Assembly: GCA_947305585.1 (NCBI GenBank)
Contig: CAMZDY010000020.1
Coordinates: 1-15,877 of the forward strand
Reading direction: 5' to 3'
Length of the DNA: 15,877 nucleotides
Origin: an uncultured Verrucomicrobiota bacterium
Lineage (GTDB): Bacteria; Verrucomicrobiota; Kiritimatiellia; RFP12; UBA1067
Numbering within the stretch: position 1 is the stretch's first letter; each line of letters begins with the position of its first letter. The translations under genes and the position numbers were made by a program. The notes under the pieces were generated by a model. That model had not been told where the DNA came from. It saw only the letters and a program-made list of their open reading frames with translations, and searched no databases. Below, piece by piece: positions 7,680-14,031 of this stretch.

Positions 7680-7697
7680 GCCGGGAGACCTTCGGGA

Positions 7698-8687
7698 ATG
7701 AAAGAGATACGCACAGCAGACGCGCTGAACGAGCGGACGGCGTTCGAAAACCGGTTGAGGCCGAAGGATTTCGAAGGCTTCGTGGGACAGACGAAGATAC
7801 GCGAGAGATTAATGCTCGCGGTGCACGCCGCCAAGGAGCGCGGGGAGTCGCTTGACCATGTGCTTTTCTCGGGTCCGCCCGGATTGGGCAAGACCACGCT
7901 CTCTTTCATCCTGGGCGAGGCGATGGGAGTCAATGTAAAGACCACTTCTGGTCCGGTAATATCCAAACCGGGGGACTTGGCGGGACTCTTGACTTCGCTC
8001 GAACCGGGCGATATCGTGTTCATCGACGAGATCCATCGTATGGCCAAGACGGTGGAGGAATACCTCTATTCGGCGATGGAGGACTATACGATCGACATCA
8101 TGATCGACCAAGGGCCGAATGCCAGGTCGGTCCGGTTGGAGCTGCCGCGTTTTACTTTGGTGGGGGCCACTACGCGGATTGGACTTATCGCCGCGCCGTT
8201 GCGGGCGAGGTTCGGTTTGGTTAACCGCCTATCCTACTACGAAGCACCGGATTTGGCGGAGATCGTGAAGCGATCGGCCGCACGGCTGGGAGTGGATGTG
8301 GACCCGGACGGAGCGATGGAGATAGCTTCCAGGTCGCGCGGAACGCCGCGCATTGCCAACAACCTCTTGCGGCGCGTACGCGACTACGCTCAGGTGAAGG
8401 CGGGAAATTTTGTTACGGGGCAGGTGGCGCGCGAAGCCTTGTCGATGTTGGAGATCGATCCGCATGGTCTAGACGAGATGGACCGCAACATTCTGGAGAC
8501 GATCTGTGTGAAGTTTGGTGGAGGGCCGGTGGGACTTTCCACGATCGCGGTGTCGGTGGGCGAGGAACCCGACACCATCGAAGAGGCTTACGAACCCTTC
8601 CTCATCATGGAAGGATATCTTGAAAGAACACCAAAAGGCCGGGTGGCCACGCCGCTCGCCTACGAAAGGATGGGAATAATCAAATGA
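7698..8687 (+). CDS. ruvB: Holliday junction branch migration ATPase RuvB
   Basis: RuvB is the hexameric AAA+ motor that, with RuvA, drives branch migration of Holliday junctions in recombination repair. The 329 residues are full length. Visible are the N-terminal RPKDFEGFVGQ (21-31), Walker A GPPGLGKTT (59-67), TTSGPVISKPGDLAGLLT (82-99), Walker B FIDEIH (108-113), MEDYTIDIMIDQGPNARS (127-144), sensor 1 GATTR (156-160), the arginine-finger segment PLRARFG (167-173), sensor 2 GTPRIANNLLRRVRD (215-229) and the C-terminal winged helix with GGGPVGLSTIA (274-284). No ruvA or ruvC is seen nearby. GGGAG lies about 10 nt before the start. The last codons overlap pgi by four bases (ATGA). Confidence 0.98.
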   Translation: MKEIRTADALNERTAFENRLRPKDFEGFVGQTKIRERLMLAVHAAKERGESLDHVLFSGPPGLGKTTLSFILGEAMGVNVKTTSGPVISKPGDLAGLLTSLEPGDIVFIDEIHRMAKTVEEYLYSAMEDYTIDIMIDQGPNARSVRLELPRFTLVGATTRIGLIAAPLRARFGLVNRLSYYEAPDLAEIVKRSAARLGVDVDPDGAMEIASRSRGTPRIANNLLRRVRDYAQVKAGNFVTGQVAREALSMLEIDPHGLDEMDRNILETICVKFGGGPVGLSTIAVSVGEEPDTIEEAYEPFLIMEGYLERTPKGRVATPLAYERMGIIK

Positions 8688-10294
8688 GCGACAAGTGGGA
8701 ATATCTCGACGAGGCGATGACGGCGTCGAGCCGCAAGACCATCAAGGAGCTTTTTGCGGAGGATCCGGACCGGGCCAGGAAGTTTTCGCTCGCGGCGGCC
8801 GGTTGGTTCCTCGACTATTCCAAGAACCGCATCGACCGCAAGGCGATGAACGCGCTGGTGAAGCTGGCGGAGGCGTCCAACCTCCGGGACGAGATCGAGA
8901 AGATGTTCACCGGCGAGAAGATCAACGTCACCGAGAACCGCGCGGTGCTGCATACGGCGCTCCGGAATTGCGATCCCGACTCGAAGGTGATGGTGGACGG
9001 CAAGGACGTGATGCCGGACGTGCGCGCGGTGCTGGAGCAGATGGGAGACTTCGCCGACAAGGTGCGCAAGGGCGGATGGCGCGGATACACTGGCAAGAAA
9101 ATCCGCTATGTGGTGAATATCGGTATCGGCGGATCGGACCTGGGCCCCGTAATGGCCAACATTGCGCTTACGCCTTATTCGAAGCGCAGGCTCAAGTTCT
9201 TCTTCGTCTCCAACGTGGATTCCACGCATCTTGCCGAAACCTTGCGGAGCGTGAAGGCGGCCGAGACTTTGTTTATCGTGGCTTCCAAGACGTTCACCAC
9301 GCAGGAGACGATGTCCAACGCGGAAGCGGCCAAGGCGTGGCTCGTGGAGAAGTTGGGGAGCAAGGACGCAGTGGCCAAACACTTTGTGGCGGTTTCCACC
9401 GCGGCCAAGGAGGTTTCAGAGTTCGGTATAGACACCGCCAACATGTTCGGCTTCTGGGACTGGGTGGGCGGACGCTATTCGCTTCCTTCGGCCATCGGCC
9501 TTTCGCTCATGATCGCGATCGGGCCGGCCAATTACCGGAAGTTCCTGCGCGGCTACTGGAAGATGGACTGCCATTTCCGCACCGCGCCTCTCAACCGGAA
9601 CATGCCGGTGGTGCTGGCCTTGCTGGGCATCCTTTACTCGAATGGTTACGGGGCGGAGTCGTACTGCGTGTTGCCGTACGACCAGTATCTTTCGCGCTTC
9701 CCGGCCTATCTGCAGCAGATGGACATGGAGTCGAACGGCAAGAGCGTGGACAAGGACGGCAAGCCCGTAGAGTGTGTCACCGGCCCCATCGAATGGGGCG
9801 AACCCGGCACGAACGGGCAACACTCTTTCTACCAGCTCATCCACCAGGGTACGCATCTCATCCCGTGCGATTTCATCGGTTGCTGCCAAACGCACAATCC
9901 GATCGCCGACCTGCACGACAAGCTGATGGCCAACCTGTTTGCCCAGACCGAGGCGCTGGCGTTCGGCAAGTCGGAGGAAGAGTGCCGCGCGGAAGGGGTG
10001 CCGGAGGATCTGGTTCCGTTCAAGACGTTCGAGGGCAACAAGCCCACGAACACGCTGTTGTGCGACAAGCTTACGCCGGAAACATTGGGCGCGCTCATCG
10101 CGCTCTACGAGCACAAGGTCTTCGTGCAGGGCGTTATCTTCAACGTCTACAGCTACGACCAGTGGGGCGTACAGTTGGGTAAGGTGTTGGCTAAGGGAGT
10201 CTTAAAGGATCTGACAGCCGAAAAGCCGTCCGGCAAACATGACGCTTCCACCAACCAGCTCATCGCGCGCTACCGCAAGGTGCTGGGCCGGTAA
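8684..10294 (+). CDS. pgi: Glucose-6-phosphate isomerase
   Basis: Pgi interconverts glucose-6-phosphate and fructose-6-phosphate in the cytoplasm, linking glycolysis, gluconeogenesis and amino-sugar supply. The 536 residues resemble the long form (E. coli about 549). Recognisable blocks are NIGIGGSDLGPVM (145-157), VASKTFTTQETMSN (199-212), FGFWDWVGGRYSLPSAIGLS (255-274), GPIEWGEPGTNGQHSFYQL (367-385), THNPIADLHDKL (403-414) and the C-terminal VYSYDQWGVQLGKVLA (488-503). By family alignment the catalytic residues are E373, H404 and K500, all present. It starts inside the ruvB stop codon (ATGA) with GGGA about 8 nt upstream, and ends 2 nt before nadD. Fructose-6-phosphate from this step could connect the hexosamine and glycan functions suggested by neighbouring glycosidases (inference). 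Confidence 0.98.
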   Translation: MSDKWEYLDEAMTASSRKTIKELFAEDPDRARKFSLAAAGWFLDYSKNRIDRKAMNALVKLAEASNLRDEIEKMFTGEKINVTENRAVLHTALRNCDPDSKVMVDGKDVMPDVRAVLEQMGDFADKVRKGGWRGYTGKKIRYVVNIGIGGSDLGPVMANIALTPYSKRRLKFFFVSNVDSTHLAETLRSVKAAETLFIVASKTFTTQETMSNAEAAKAWLVEKLGSKDAVAKHFVAVSTAAKEVSEFGIDTANMFGFWDWVGGRYSLPSAIGLSLMIAIGPANYRKFLRGYWKMDCHFRTAPLNRNMPVVLALLGILYSNGYGAESYCVLPYDQYLSRFPAYLQQMDMESNGKSVDKDGKPVECVTGPIEWGEPGTNGQHSFYQLIHQGTHLIPCDFIGCCQTHNPIADLHDKLMANLFAQTEALAFGKSEEECRAEGVPEDLVPFKTFEGNKPTNTLLCDKLTPETLGALIALYEHKVFVQGVIFNVYSYDQWGVQLGKVLAKGVLKDLTAEKPSGKHDASTNQLIARYRKVLGR

Positions 10295-10296
10295 GC

Positions 10297-10782
10297 ATGA
10301 AGTTGGGGATTTTCGGCGGCAGTTTCAATCCTGTCCATCGCGGTCACGTGGGGCTGGTGGAGAGGGCCATCGCCGAACTGTCGCTCGATCTGGTGTTGGT
10401 GGTGCCTGCCGCCTGCAATCCTTTCAAGGCGGGCGAGCCCGGGTTTTTGGACGATCGGACCCGGCTCGAACTGGTGCGCAAGGCGTTTGCCGGGAATCCT
10501 AAGGTGCAGGTGGACGATCGCGAAATTCTAAAGGGCGGCATTTCCTATGCCATCGACACTGTGCGCGAGGTGAAGGCGGAGCATCCCGACGCGGAACTTT
10601 TTTTCATTGTGGGGGAAGATTCGGTGGAGGGGCTCCCCAGATGGAAGAACTACAGGGAACTTGCCGAGCTCTGCCGGTTCGTCTCCTACCCGCGCACGCG
10701 CGAATCATCCACCGAAATCAGGCGCAGGCTGAAGTCGGGCGAGAGCGTGGCCGATATGATGCCGGACAATCTCAAGGAGTGA
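10297..10782 (+). CDS. nadD: Nicotinate-nucleotide adenylyltransferase, short form
   Basis: NadD joins nicotinate mononucleotide and ATP to make deamido-NAD, an essential step of NAD synthesis. The 161 residues show the nucleotidyltransferase HxGH motif in GGSFNPVHRGH (7-17, H14 and H17), VVPAACNPFK (35-44, the usual P-x-x-x-P-H/F-K loop), DDRTRLELVRKA (52-63), SYAIDTVREVK (83-93), FFIVGEDSVEGLPRWKNYRE (102-121) and the C-terminal SSTEIRRRLKSG (137-148). Typical NadD proteins have about 190-215 residues. The shortening lies between FVSYPR and ESSTEIR, where a strand-loop segment is absent, and in the missing final helix; the key nucleotide-binding motifs remain. A related cytidylyltransferase such as CoaD is less likely given the SYAIDTVRE and W-x-x-Y-x-E-L pattern. 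The start is 2 nt after the pgi stop. Confidence 0.88.
   Translation: MKLGIFGGSFNPVHRGHVGLVERAIAELSLDLVLVVPAACNPFKAGEPGFLDDRTRLELVRKAFAGNPKVQVDDREILKGGISYAIDTVREVKAEHPDAELFFIVGEDSVEGLPRWKNYRELAELCRFVSYPRTRESSTEIRRRLKSGESVADMMPDNLKE
10774..10779 (+). promoter_or_regulatory. ribosome binding site of the LysM gene
   Basis: AAGGAG sits in the final codons of nadD, 7 nt before the ATG at 10787, fixing the start of the LysM protein and suggesting coupled translation. Confidence 0.8.
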
Positions 10783-10786
10783 AGAA

Positions 10787-11287
10787 ATGGGTCTTAATAG
10801 CGTAAACTGGCCGATGGCGATAGGTGCGAGCGTATTGGTGCATGCGATCATATTGGGTTTGATGTGCATGTCTTCAAGTCCGGGTGAGGAATTGCCGACC
10901 GGCGACGATCCGGCGGCTCCTGTCGTCGAAACTCCCGCACCAGCGGCTTCCGCTCCTGCCGCGCCGCCCGCCGCAACGACAACACCTTCTGTTTCGGCTC
11001 CGGCTCCTGCCTCTGCACCGTCTCCTGCGCCAACGGCGCCCAAGCCGACGGTGACGTCGGTCCCAGCGCTACCCCCCGCGGTTCCGATTCCATCCCCGGC
11101 GTCTCCGGCGTTGGCCGACTATGATGAATACACGGTAAAAAGCGGCGACAATCTCACCGCCATCGCCAAGAAGTTCAATACCAATTTTACGGAACTTGCC
11201 GCCCTCAACAAGAAGAGCGTGAAGCAGCTTTCGGCGTTGCGGATAGGGCAGATCATAAAAGTTCCGAGATCAACCGAAGGCCGATAA
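10787..11287 (+). CDS. Membrane-anchored LysM domain protein
   Basis: The 166 residues divide into three parts. A short N-terminus and one hydrophobic helix (about 9-28, MAIGASVLVHAIILGLMCM) act as a membrane anchor or uncleaved signal, similar in layout to TonB-type N-termini. Residues 42-111 are a Pro/Ala/Ser-rich flexible spacer. Residues 115-159 form a single LysM domain (YTVKSGDNLTAIAKKF, ELAALNKKS, LRIGQIIKVP), which binds GlcNAc-containing glycan strands of peptidoglycan. This predicts a protein tethered to the inner membrane that reaches across to the wall. No catalytic domain is present. With the amidase gene in the same operon, a scaffold or wall-attachment role is plausible (inference). 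A lipoprotein is unlikely because the residue before Cys27 is Met. The gene sits 4 nt after nadD and 1 nt before tex. Confidence 0.87.
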   Translation: MGLNSVNWPMAIGASVLVHAIILGLMCMSSSPGEELPTGDDPAAPVVETPAPAASAPAAPPAATTTPSVSAPAPASAPSPAPTAPKPTVTSVPALPPAVPIPSPASPALADYDEYTVKSGDNLTAIAKKFNTNFTELAALNKKSVKQLSALRIGQIIKVPRSTEGR

Positions 11288-11288
11288 T

Positions 11289-13478
11289 ATGAACATGACG
11301 ATAGTCTCGCGGATGGCACCGGAAGTTGGCGCCTCCGTCAAGCAGGTTTCCGCTGTGGTCAAGTTGCTGGAAGAGGGCAGTACCATTCCTTTCATCGCGC
11401 GCTACCGCAAGGAGGCGCACGGCAATTTGGACGAGGTGGCAATCGGGAAGATACAGGAGCGGCTTGCTTACCACACCGAACTCGAAGAGCGCAAGGCGTC
11501 CATTTTGGAGTCGATCGAAAACCAAGGGAAATTGACCGACGAACTGAAGTCGAAGATCGAGGCGTGCGTGCAGAAGTCGGCGCTGGAGGATCTTTACCAG
11601 CCATACAAGCCCAAGCGCCGTACGCGCGCCCAGGTGGCCAGGGAAGCGGGGCTTGAGCCGCTTGCGGACGATATCTGGAACGGCAAGCAGGTGGAGGCGG
11701 GGGAGGACGATCTGCAGGGCGCTCGCGACATTCTGGCCGAGCGCATTGCCGATATGGCGGAGGTTCGCGGATTTGTGCGGGGAGTCTACGCCAAGAAGAG
11801 CATCGTGAAAAGCGAGGTGGTAAGCCCCAAGCCGGCCGAACCCACCAAGTTCGAACAGTACTACGAATTTTCCGAGTCCATCGCCACGATCCCTTCGCAC
11901 CGGTATCTGGCAATACGCCGGGGACAGAAGGAAGGGGTGCTGTGGGTCAAGTACGTGGTCGACCGCGAATACGTGATGGACGGCATCATGGGTCTCCTGA
12001 AGCGCAAGGGCGAACAGATCGAACTTGCGGCCGAAGATGCGTACAAACGGCTTTTGGCGCCGGCTTGCGAATTGGACGCTACGGTCGAGAAGAAAATGGA
12101 GGCAGACCGTCAGGCGGTGGAGGTGTTCGCGGAGAATCTGCGCCATCTCCTGTTGGCTTCGCCGTTGGGCGAGAAGGCGGTGCTGGCCATCGATCCCGGC
12201 ATCCGGACGGGATGCAAACTCGCGATGCTCGATTCCACCGGCAAGTATCTGGGCAATACCGTAATCTATCCGGCACAGAAGCCGGCCGAGGCGGAAAAGG
12301 CCATCGCGATCATAGTCCACAAATACAAGGCGGAGGCGATCGCGGTGGGGAACGGCACCGCCGGACGCGAGACGGAAAGTTTCGTCAAATCGACGCTCAA
12401 GAAACTGCATGCGCAGCATCCGGAGGTGAAAATTCCGATCGTGGTGTCGGTTTCGGAGTCGGGCGCATCGGTTTATTCGGCGTCGGAGATAGCGCGCAAG
12501 GAGTTTCCCGCGCTCGATCTTACGGTGCGCGGTGCGATCTCGATTGGTCGGAGATTGCAGGATCCACTGGCGGAACTGGTGAAGATCGATCCCAAGGCGA
12601 TTGGAGTAGGTCAATATCAGCATGACGTGCACCAGCCGCTCCTCTCCGCCAAACTGGACGAGGTGGTGGTTAGTTGCGTGAACGGAGTGGGAGTGGAGCT
12701 CAACACCGCGAGCGCACCGCTGCTGGAGCGGGTTTCGGGCGTGGGTGCCAATCTTGCGAAAGCGATAGTGGCCTGGCGCGACGAGCATGGCAAGTTCAAG
12801 TCGCGCGAGGAGCTTAAGTCGGTCAAGGGGCTGGGCGCCAAGGCGTTCGAGCAGTGCGCGGGGTTCCTGCGCATCCGCGACGCCGCCAATCCGCTGGACG
12901 CTTCGGCCGTGCATCCGGAACGGTATGCGCTGGTGGAGAAGATGGCATCCGATCTGGGAGTTTCGATCCGCGATCTCGTGGGGAACAAGACGGAGGCGGG
13001 GCGCATCGACATCCGCAAGTACGTCACTCCGGAAGTTGGCGAACCTACGCTCAAGGATATCTTAGCGGAACTCGTGCGGCCCGGTCGCGACCCTCGCGCG
13101 GAATTCGAACCGCCCAAGTTCCGCGACGACGTGACCAAGATCGAAGACGTGCGCGAGGGAATGAAACTGGAAGGGGTGGTTACCAACGTAACCAAGTTCG
13201 GCGCGTTCGTGGATATAGGCGTACACCAGGATGGACTCGTGCATCTTTCGGAACTGAGCGACAATTTTGTGACGGATCCTGCGAGCGTGGTCAAGGCTGG
13301 CGACCGGCTCCAGCTCACGGTGATCGGCGTGGATCTGGCGCGCGGACGCATTTCCTTGAGCGCCAAACAGAAGCCTGCGGTCGGCGGTTCGCGCGGAACC
13401 GGCGCGCCTCCAGCCAAAGCGCAGCGCCGCGATTATTCCACTTCGGGTTTCGCTATCAATCCGTTTGCGGGGCTATAG
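11289..13478 (+). CDS. tex: Tex-family RNA-binding transcription accessory protein
   Basis: Tex proteins are cytoplasmic nucleic-acid-binding factors connected to transcription and RNA turnover, related to eukaryotic Spt6. The 729 residues follow the known order: N-terminal helical domain with VKLLEEGSTIPFIARYRKEA (24-43) and LEDLYQPYKPKRRT (99-112); YqgF/RNase H-like domain with LAIDPGIRTGCKLAMLD (299-315), NGTAGRETE (355-363) and SVSESGASVYSASEIA (387-402); the strongly conserved GAISIGRRLQDPLAELVKID (415-434); helix-hairpin-helix region (about 465-530, LLERVSGVGANLAKAIV and LKSVKGLGAKAFEQCAG); and an S1 RNA-binding domain (623-693, GMKLEGVVTNVTKFGAFVDI). A basic, Gly-rich tail follows. Length is close to the usual 720-780. 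It is the last gene of the long operon, 1 nt after the LysM gene, with a terminator 24 nt downstream. Confidence 0.97.
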   Translation: MNMTIVSRMAPEVGASVKQVSAVVKLLEEGSTIPFIARYRKEAHGNLDEVAIGKIQERLAYHTELEERKASILESIENQGKLTDELKSKIEACVQKSALEDLYQPYKPKRRTRAQVAREAGLEPLADDIWNGKQVEAGEDDLQGARDILAERIADMAEVRGFVRGVYAKKSIVKSEVVSPKPAEPTKFEQYYEFSESIATIPSHRYLAIRRGQKEGVLWVKYVVDREYVMDGIMGLLKRKGEQIELAAEDAYKRLLAPACELDATVEKKMEADRQAVEVFAENLRHLLLASPLGEKAVLAIDPGIRTGCKLAMLDSTGKYLGNTVIYPAQKPAEAEKAIAIIVHKYKAEAIAVGNGTAGRETESFVKSTLKKLHAQHPEVKIPIVVSVSESGASVYSASEIARKEFPALDLTVRGAISIGRRLQDPLAELVKIDPKAIGVGQYQHDVHQPLLSAKLDEVVVSCVNGVGVELNTASAPLLERVSGVGANLAKAIVAWRDEHGKFKSREELKSVKGLGAKAFEQCAGFLRIRDAANPLDASAVHPERYALVEKMASDLGVSIRDLVGNKTEAGRIDIRKYVTPEVGEPTLKDILAELVRPGRDPRAEFEPPKFRDDVTKIEDVREGMKLEGVVTNVTKFGAFVDIGVHQDGLVHLSELSDNFVTDPASVVKAGDRLQLTVIGVDLARGRISLSAKQKPAVGGSRGTGAPPAKAQRRDYSTSGFAINPFAGL

Positions 13479-13502
13479 TCCGTTCGGGGTTGCCGGCAAA
13501 GA

Positions 13503-13537
13503 AAAAGCGCACCGTCTCTTGGGGACGATGCGCTTTT
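13503..13537. terminator. bidirectional intrinsic terminator between tex and the H1-like gene
   Basis: AAAAGCGCACCGTC (13503-13516) and GACGATGCGCTTTT (13524-13537) form a 14-bp stem around a 7-nt loop. In the plus-strand RNA one position is a C/A mismatch, while in the minus-strand RNA it becomes a U-G pair. T-runs flank both sides: TTTTCC after the stem on plus, TTTTTCTTT on minus. It can therefore stop the tex operon and the converging H1-like gene, being a better fit for the latter. Confidence 0.85.
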
Positions 13538-13563
13538 CCGTTATTTGCGAAAGAAGCGTGTGC

Positions 13564-13809
13564 TTACTTCTTGGCGGGCTTTTTGGCGGGAGCCTTTTTA
13601 GCCGGAGCCTTCTTGGCGGGCGCAGGCTTCTTGGCTGGCGCAGGCTTCTTGGCGGGCGCAGCAACCTTCACCGCCTTCTTGGCCGGCGCGGGCTTCTTGG
13701 CAGGTGCAGGCTTCTTGGCGGGCGCGGGCTTCTTGGCGGGGGCCTTCTTGGCCGGCGCGGGCTTCTTGGCGGGAGCCTTCTTGGCAGGGGCTTTCTTGGT
13801 CGTAGCCAT
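13564..13809 (-). CDS. Histone H1-like Lys/Ala/Pro repeat protein
   Basis: The 81 residues use only six amino acids (M, A, T, K, P, V): MATTKK is followed by units AKKAP and AKKPAP to the end, broken once by AVKVAA near residues 46-51. There are 29 lysines (36%), no acidic and no aromatic residues. Such sequences match the C-terminal tail of eukaryotic histone H1 and bacterial H1-like proteins (Hc1/Hc2, AlgP type), which bind and condense DNA without sequence preference. Expected role: nucleoid-associated protein, with lysines contacting the phosphate backbone (inference from composition). ATG 13809 is preferred: CTCC on plus (13820-13823) gives GGAG 10 nt upstream. A TTG codon at 13857 extends the frame but lies only about 15 nt from the predicted transcript start. 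Own promoter and terminator indicate a single-gene unit. Confidence 0.85.
   Translation of the reverse strand: MATTKKAPAKKAPAKKPAPAKKAPAKKPAPAKKPAPAKKPAPAKKAVKVAAPAKKPAPAKKPAPAKKAPAKKAPAKKPAKK
13567..13797 (-). repeat. tandem 15/18-bp coding repeats of the H1-like gene
   Basis: Thirteen AKK triplets are spaced by AP (15-bp unit) or PAP (18-bp unit). On the plus strand this appears as GGCTTCTTGGCGGG-type units with small synonymous changes (GCGGGC, GCCGGC, GCAGGT). The unit length is always a multiple of three, so copy-number change would not shift the frame. Length variation between strains is expected. Confidence 0.85.
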
Positions 13810-13819
13810 TTTGTTTGAT

Positions 13820-13823
13820 CTCC
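13820..13823 (-). promoter_or_regulatory. ribosome binding site of the H1-like gene
   Basis: GGAG on the minus strand, 10 nt before the ATG at 13809. It favours this start over the upstream in-frame TTG at 13857. Confidence 0.65.
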
Positions 13824-13878
13824 ATTTGGTTAAGAGCTCGGCCGCACACTCGCGCAACTTTCGCCCTTTACATCGTAT

Positions 13879-13908
13879 ATTATATCATAAATTCACCCTT
13901 CATTGCAA
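13879..13908 (-). promoter_or_regulatory. promoter of the H1-like gene
   Basis: Read on the minus strand, TTGCAA (13908-13903) and TATAAT (13884-13879) are 18 bp apart, with TGA directly before the hexamer (extended -10, TTATGATATAATA). The predicted transcript starts near 13872, giving a leader of about 63 nt. It is divergent from the promoter at 13973-14001. Confidence 0.78.
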
Positions 13909-13972
13909 GAAGAATTTTCGTCGCATCGAAAATTTTTTCTTTTTCGCACCGAAGGATTTCTCGTTTTTCCAC

Positions 13973-14001
13973 TGGACTTGCGGCGTAAAATATGATATAA
14001 T
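13973..14001 (+). promoter_or_regulatory. promoter of the zinc-ribbon gene
   Basis: TATAAT at 13996-14001 preceded by TGA (AAATATGATATAATA). At 17-bp spacing the -35 element is TGGACT (13973-13978), a weak match, so the promoter probably relies on the extended -10. The start of transcription should be near 14008, about 24 nt before the ATG at 14032. Confidence 0.75.
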
Positions 14002-14031
14002 ACTAGTCAATGAATCTGAAAGGAGCAAAAC

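Noticed and set aside
7681..7696. Hairpin between fucU and ruvB as a terminator
   Set aside because: Only about three strong base pairs plus G-T pairs and no T-run follow, so it gives no support for a transcript end.
8695..10182. 495-residue plus-strand open frame
   Set aside because: Out-of-frame shadow of pgi; Gly/Arg-rich low-information sequence with no family motif, while the pgi frame is unambiguous.
10787..10870. Lipoprotein signal in the LysM protein
   Set aside because: The hydrophobic helix ends in LMC, but Met before the Cys does not fit a lipobox, which needs a small residue there.
11253..12914. 553-residue open frame on the minus strand
   Set aside because: It lies fully opposite tex, which has clear domain motifs along its whole length. 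The frame is His/Arg/Leu-rich, as expected for an antisense shadow of GC-rich coding DNA, and has no recognisable motif.
13567..13797. Possible CRISPR-like direct repeats
   Set aside because: The units are 15 or 18 bp without unique spacers, always in frame, and encode AKKAP/AKKPAP. They are coding repeats.
13810..13857. Upstream TTG start for the H1-like protein
   Set aside because: It would add residues unlike the repeat, lies only about 15 nt from the predicted transcript start, and the ATG at 13809 has its own GGAG.
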